NCBI GenBank assembly: GCA_028281235.1
Contig: JANQKG010000007.1
Location: 186,001 to 250,000, forward strand
Reading direction: 5' to 3'
From: Afifellaceae bacterium
GTDB lineage: Bacteria > Pseudomonadota > Alphaproteobacteria > Rhizobiales > Afifellaceae
Length of the DNA: 64,000 bases
Within the stretch, counting starts at the first letter, position 1, and each line of letters begins with the position of its first letter. Shown piece after piece: positions 60,717 to 64,000 of this stretch. Made by a program: the position numbers and the translations under genes. Under the pieces are notes generated by a model. That model searched no databases, was not told where the DNA came from, and was given only the letters and a program-made list of their open reading frames with translations.

Positions 60717-62312
60717 TTATTCCGGAACGACGACGTTTTGGAGGGTCAAGGTCGCGTCGGAACGGATCGGTGCAGTGATCCCATCCTTCATGCCCCAAGT
60801 GATCATGGGCTGGTGCAGGTAGACGGCGCTGACGGTGTCGCGGGCGGCGGCAAGGCCTTCCCGATAGAGCTTGGTGCGCTCCTCCTGATCAAACGTCACC
60901 GGCAGCTCGCGCGCCACTTTGTCGACGATCTCATTGGAATAGAGCGCCCAATTGAAGAACCCTTCCTTCTTGTCCGCATCACGGGTCATCATCGTCGAGG
61001 TGAACGTGTCCTGCGAATCAAAGGAGTTCGACCCGTTGCCGATCAAGTGGAAGCTCGACGTAGGGCCGTTCACCAGCATGCGGGCGAATTCCGGCCACAC
61101 CATGCCGTTCACCCTCACTTCAATCCCGATCTGCGCCAGCATGGACGCAGCGGCGCGGCAGATGTCGTCGGTGTTGACGTAGCGCTCAAGCGGACAGTTG
61201 AGCTGCGTGGTGAAGCCGTCGCCATAGCCGGCCTCCGCCAACAATTCCTTGGCGCGCTCAACGTCGGTCGGCCAACGCTCGTCAAGATCAGCCTGATAGC
61301 CGCCAAAGCCCGGCACGGAGGCGATGCCGACGATCCGGCCATTGCCGCGCATGACGCGGTCGACGATAAGCTCCGCGTCGACGGCATGGGCGATGGCCAA
61401 ACGCACGCGAACATCCTTGAACGGGTTGCTCTCAATCGGCGTCCCGTCCTTGTTCCACGTGTCGAGCGCCACGTCGCGGGTGCCGTCCATTTCCAACTGC
61501 ATCAGGAGGAATTGCGGCGCCTGCTCCATCTTGAAGCCGGCCGTGGACGACACGCGCTCAATGTCCTGCAGCGGAAGGTCGACGATCAAATCGACCTCGC
61601 CGGAGAGAAGCGCGGCAACGCGCGTCGGCGCTGAACCGATCGGCAGATAAGTCGCCTTGTCCACATTGCCGGGCCATTCGTCCCAATAACTCTCGTTGCG
61701 CTCAAACACGGTTTCTACGCTCGGATCATGCGAGATGAGCTTCATCGGCCCCGTGCCGTTGGCGTTGCGCACCGAGTGAGCTTCGGCGCCCTCCGCCCCC
61801 AGGTCCGGTATCTCCAGAGAATCGTTTGCCTCCGCCCAGGCCTTCGACATGACGAACATGCGCGTCATCTTGCGCGGCAGGATGGGATCAGGCGCCGTCG
61901 ATATGACGTCAACGGTGAGGTCATCGACGGCCTTCGCCTCGGAGATGCCGCCGAACAATGCCGTGTAGAACCGGCTGTCCTTCTCGCGCATGATGGAGAA
62001 GACGACATCCTCCGCCGTCATCGGCGTGCCGTCATGGAAGGCCACACCCTCGCGCAGCTTGAAGCGCCATGTATTGTCGCCGAGATATTCCCACTCCGTC
62101 GCCAGCGCCGGCGCCAGCTCCATGTCCAGCGTGAGGCCGACAACGCTGTCATAAACTTGCCGGAAGATCGCCGTCGTTACGAAGTCGTTCGTCGCGTGCG
62201 GATCCATGGTCAACGCCGGTGTGGTCCCGGCGTAGCGGAGTTCCGCAGCTTGCATCGGGCTGGCTGTCAGCGCGAGCGCGACAGATGCGGTGAGCAACAT
62301 CTTCTTTAGCAT
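60717..62312 (-). CDS. Dipeptide/oligopeptide-type ABC substrate-binding protein (facing operon)
   Basis: This 531-residue family 5 binding protein has a signal peptide (MLKKMLLTASVALALTASPM, cleavage near QAAEL). The motif ELRYAGTTPALTMDPHATND follows. I start it at the ATG at 62312, where the signal begins; 48 upstream codons are Arg-rich and unlike a leader. It heads the operon SBP-DppB-DppC-HyuA-HyuB-hydrolase, so its ligand is presumably the cyclic amide or peptide cleaved by HyuAB. The divergent amidohydrolase lies 223 bp away. Confidence 0.92.
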   Translation of the reverse strand: MLKKMLLTASVALALTASPMQAAELRYAGTTPALTMDPHATNDFVTTAIFRQVYDSVVGLTLDMELAPALATEWEYLGDNTWRFKLREGVAFHDGTPMTAEDVVFSIMREKDSRFYTALFGGISEAKAVDDLTVDVISTAPDPILPRKMTRMFVMSKAWAEANDSLEIPDLGAEGAEAHSVRNANGTGPMKLISHDPSVETVFERNESYWDEWPGNVDKATYLPIGSAPTRVAALLSGEVDLIVDLPLQDIERVSSTAGFKMEQAPQFLLMQLEMDGTRDVALDTWNKDGTPIESNPFKDVRVRLAIAHAVDAELIVDRVMRGNGRIVGIASVPGFGGYQADLDERWPTDVERAKELLAEAGYGDGFTTQLNCPLERYVNTDDICRAAASMLAQIGIEVRVNGMVWPEFARMLVNGPTSSFHLIGNGSNSFDSQDTFTSTMMTRDADKKEGFFNWALYSNEIVDKVARELPVTFDQEERTKLYREGLAAARDTVSAVYLHQPMITWGMKDGITAPIRSDATLTLQNVVVPE

Positions 62313-62428
62313 GCGACCCTCTCTGTTGGCGATTGAGTGAGGCGTTTCGACGCCGCTTCGCCTCGCTTCACGCGAGGCCCAGCCCCCCTCTTCAACGCGC
62401 GCCCTTTTTCTACAACGCGTTGGTGCAA

Positions 62429-62456
62429 AGGATACATTCCTCAATGATGCGATCAA
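62429..62456 (-). promoter_or_regulatory. Weak sigma-70-like promoter for the SBP-hyu operon
   Basis: The minus strand shows TTGATC and TATCCT 16 bp apart, 117-145 bp before the binding-protein start. The -10 is poor. No inverted repeat was found in this divergent gap. Confidence 0.3.
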
Positions 62457-62535
62457 GACACTTTACGCGAGCACGCTCCCGGACCATGATTGCTGCGCAG
62501 ACCAAACCGGCCAATCATCCCAAAAAGGACGTGCA

Positions 62536-63822
62536 ATGACCCTGACAGTCCTCCGGAACGCGCGCCTGTTCGATGGCTTCGCTGAAGAGTTGCACGAGCC
62601 GATCGATATCGTGATCGAAGGCAATCGCATCCGCGAGGTCGTCGACGGGCAGGCCCCGCCGCTTGAGGCGATCGAGGTCGATGTCGGCGGCCGAACGATA
62701 TTGCCGGGATTGATCGATGCGCACGTGCATCTGATGGCCGTGCATCTCAGGGCGGCGAACAATCTCGATTATCCCCTGACATTGATGACGGCGAAGGCGC
62801 TGCCGCGCATCAAGGCGATGCTCGATCGCGGCTTCACCACCGTGCGCGACGTTGCGGGCGCCGATTTCGGCATCAGACAAGCGCTTGAGGAAGGGCTGAT
62901 CATTGGTCCGCGCGCCTTTGTCGGCGGGCCCGGCCTCACGCAAACCGGCGGCCACGCCGATCACCGCCGCCGCACCGACAGCCGCCTCGACATCGACCGC
63001 AACGCCAATGGCGTGGACTGGTTCGCCCGCATCGTCGACGGGCCAGAGGCCATGCGCCAAGCCGTGCGCGACGAGCTGCGCAAGGGCGCCGACCACATCA
63101 AGCTGATGGCGTCGGGCGGCGTCGGCTCACCCAACGATTCCATCGACGACTATCAGTTCTCCGAGGAAGAGATTCGCATGGCCGCCGACGAATGCGCCAT
63201 GCGCGGCTCATATGTCGTCGCACACACTTATGGCAGCACAGCCGTGCAACGCGCTGTGAAAAACGGCGTACGCACCGTGGAGCACTGCAACCTGATCGAC
63301 GAAGAGACGGCGGCCGTCGTTCGCGATCACGACGCATTCGTCGTGCCGACCCTCGTCTGCTACGAGACCACCGAGAAGCACGGCGACGAACTCGGCCTGT
63401 CGCCTTACGTCATGAGCAAGCTGCGCTACGTCAACGATGCCGGCATCAAGATGCTTGAGATATGCGAGCGCGCCGGCACGCGCATGGGCTTCGGCACGGA
63501 TCTGATGGGTGAGATGGAGTTTGCGCAGAGCCACGAATTCGTCATCCGCGCCAGGGTCCAGAAGCCGATCGACGTGCTGCGGTCGGCCACCTCGGTCAAC
63601 GCCGAGATCCTCAAGAAAAGCGGCGAGCTTGGAACGGTCGCCCCCGGCGCGCTGGCCGACCTCGTCGTTGTCGACGGCAATCCGCTTGCAGACATTTCGC
63701 TGCTCGATGGGCAGGGCGAGAACCTGCCGCTGATCCTGAAGGACGGCCGCCTCTACAAGAACGACCTGCCGACCCGCCAGGCGGAGGGGGTGAGCCGCGC
63801 GGTTCACTCCATGGCGAGCTGA
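62536..63822 (+). CDS. Amidohydrolase family protein (imidazolonepropionase/prolidase-like)
   Basis: This 428-residue metal-dependent hydrolase has the HxH motif in DAHVHLMAVH (near residue 60), a lysine in DHIKLMASGG that is likely the carbamylated metal ligand, histidines in VAHTYGS and VEHCNLID, and the late aspartate in GFGTDLMG. The pattern matches the subgroup of Xaa-Pro dipeptidases and imidazolonepropionase-like enzymes. AAAGGACG precedes the ATG. Divergent from the SBP-hyu operon, it could hydrolyse the opened product or another cyclic amide or dipeptide. Confidence 0.87.
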   Translation: MTLTVLRNARLFDGFAEELHEPIDIVIEGNRIREVVDGQAPPLEAIEVDVGGRTILPGLIDAHVHLMAVHLRAANNLDYPLTLMTAKALPRIKAMLDRGFTTVRDVAGADFGIRQALEEGLIIGPRAFVGGPGLTQTGGHADHRRRTDSRLDIDRNANGVDWFARIVDGPEAMRQAVRDELRKGADHIKLMASGGVGSPNDSIDDYQFSEEEIRMAADECAMRGSYVVAHTYGSTAVQRAVKNGVRTVEHCNLIDEETAAVVRDHDAFVVPTLVCYETTEKHGDELGLSPYVMSKLRYVNDAGIKMLEICERAGTRMGFGTDLMGEMEFAQSHEFVIRARVQKPIDVLRSATSVNAEILKKSGELGTVAPGALADLVVVDGNPLADISLLDGQGENLPLILKDGRLYKNDLPTRQAEGVSRAVHSMAS

Positions 63823-64000
63823 GCGGCGCGGACCTCACCGCGACAGCCGAGCCGGCGCGCGTCGGACCTCGGCTGTTCGCAGCACTCTGCTTTGTGGCCA
63901 TCTCCGGTCAGATCGGCTCGTTCATCTACCTTCCTGCGCTGCCGGCTGTGGCGGCTGAGTTCGGCACCGGCGAGGCTGGCGCGCAAGTCACCCTGACGGC
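63819..64000 (+). CDS. Start of MFS transporter, Bcr/CflA-like (truncated by window edge)
   Basis: In one open frame the end of the window encodes LFAALCFVAISGQIGSFIYL and then PALPAVAAEFGTGEAGAQVT, which is the first membrane helix and loop of Bcr/CflA-type drug exporters (LP..P.IA..F). No ATG precedes it; the frame can begin at the CTG at 63819, overlapping the amidohydrolase stop, or at a later GTG near 63894 that would cut the helix. The gene continues off the right edge. Confidence 0.65.
   Translation, partial: MSGADLTATAEPARVGPRLFAALCFVAISGQIGSFIYLPALPAVAAEFGTGEAGAQVTLT

Overview
The window is a GC-rich stretch of a chromosome or large replicon, almost certainly from an alphaproteobacterium of the order Hyphomicrobiales (Rhizobiales). 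Three copies of the palindromic intergenic element that begins GAGCATGATCCCGAAAAGTG and is widespread in that order lie at 22341, 22401 and 41325. The gene content also fits: many ABC uptake systems, tripartite tricarboxylate transport (TTT), CODH/xanthine-dehydrogenase-type operons and Rieske oxygenases. No rRNA, tRNA, CRISPR array, transposase or phage gene was seen. Nearly all of the window is accessory transport and catabolism.

Region A (1-18881) looks like one catabolic island. On the minus strand it holds a BMP-family ABC importer running off the left edge; a seven-gene unit livH-livM-livG-SBP-livF-Rieske oxygenase-cyclase; a four-gene unit cupin-cupin-nitrilase-coxG; and, facing them, an XRE-cupin regulator. 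A four-gene xanthine dehydrogenase-like operon with two different molybdenum subunits follows. A similar AT-rich promoter element precedes the BMP unit, the liv unit and the cupin unit, so the XRE-cupin protein may control all three. The combined logic (uptake, Mo hydroxylation, Rieske oxygenation, cyclase-type and nitrilase-type C-N hydrolysis) suggests breakdown of a nitrogen-containing (hetero)cyclic compound. The substrate is not evident.

Region B (19044-30707) is a TTT island: a TctE/TctD two-component system, a divergent periplasmic binding protein that may act as its sensory partner, tctCBA, an AbrB-like membrane protein, and prpD and prpB without prpC. It suggests uptake and cleavage of methylcitrate or a related tricarboxylate. 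glpD follows. Tandem 11-bp repeats before tctC are candidate TctD sites.

Region C (30709-36620) is an RND efflux system (pump, adaptor and a six-helix ABC-type membrane protein without ATPase) with a divergent TetR repressor and an 18-bp operator.

Region D (36685-44511) is trimethylamine N-oxide respiration in the order torC-torD-torA, with a divergent TorR-type regulator and a convergent, apparently soluble TorS-like hybrid kinase. Triple 10-11-bp tandem repeats precede both torC and torA and are candidate TorR boxes.

Region E (44755-64000) has an amidohydrolase, a decayed SDR fragment, a plus-strand dipeptide-type importer (two SBPs, two permeases, two ATPases), and facing it a minus-strand operon SBP-permease-permease-HyuA-HyuB-metallo-hydrolase with no ATPase of its own. 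A second amidohydrolase and the start of an MFS transporter end the window. The two convergent units plus two amidohydrolases suggest import and ring-opening of cyclic amides (hydantoin or oxoproline type) or modified peptides. Strong stem-loops without U-tracts follow four of the SBP genes and may set the excess of binding protein over membrane subunits.
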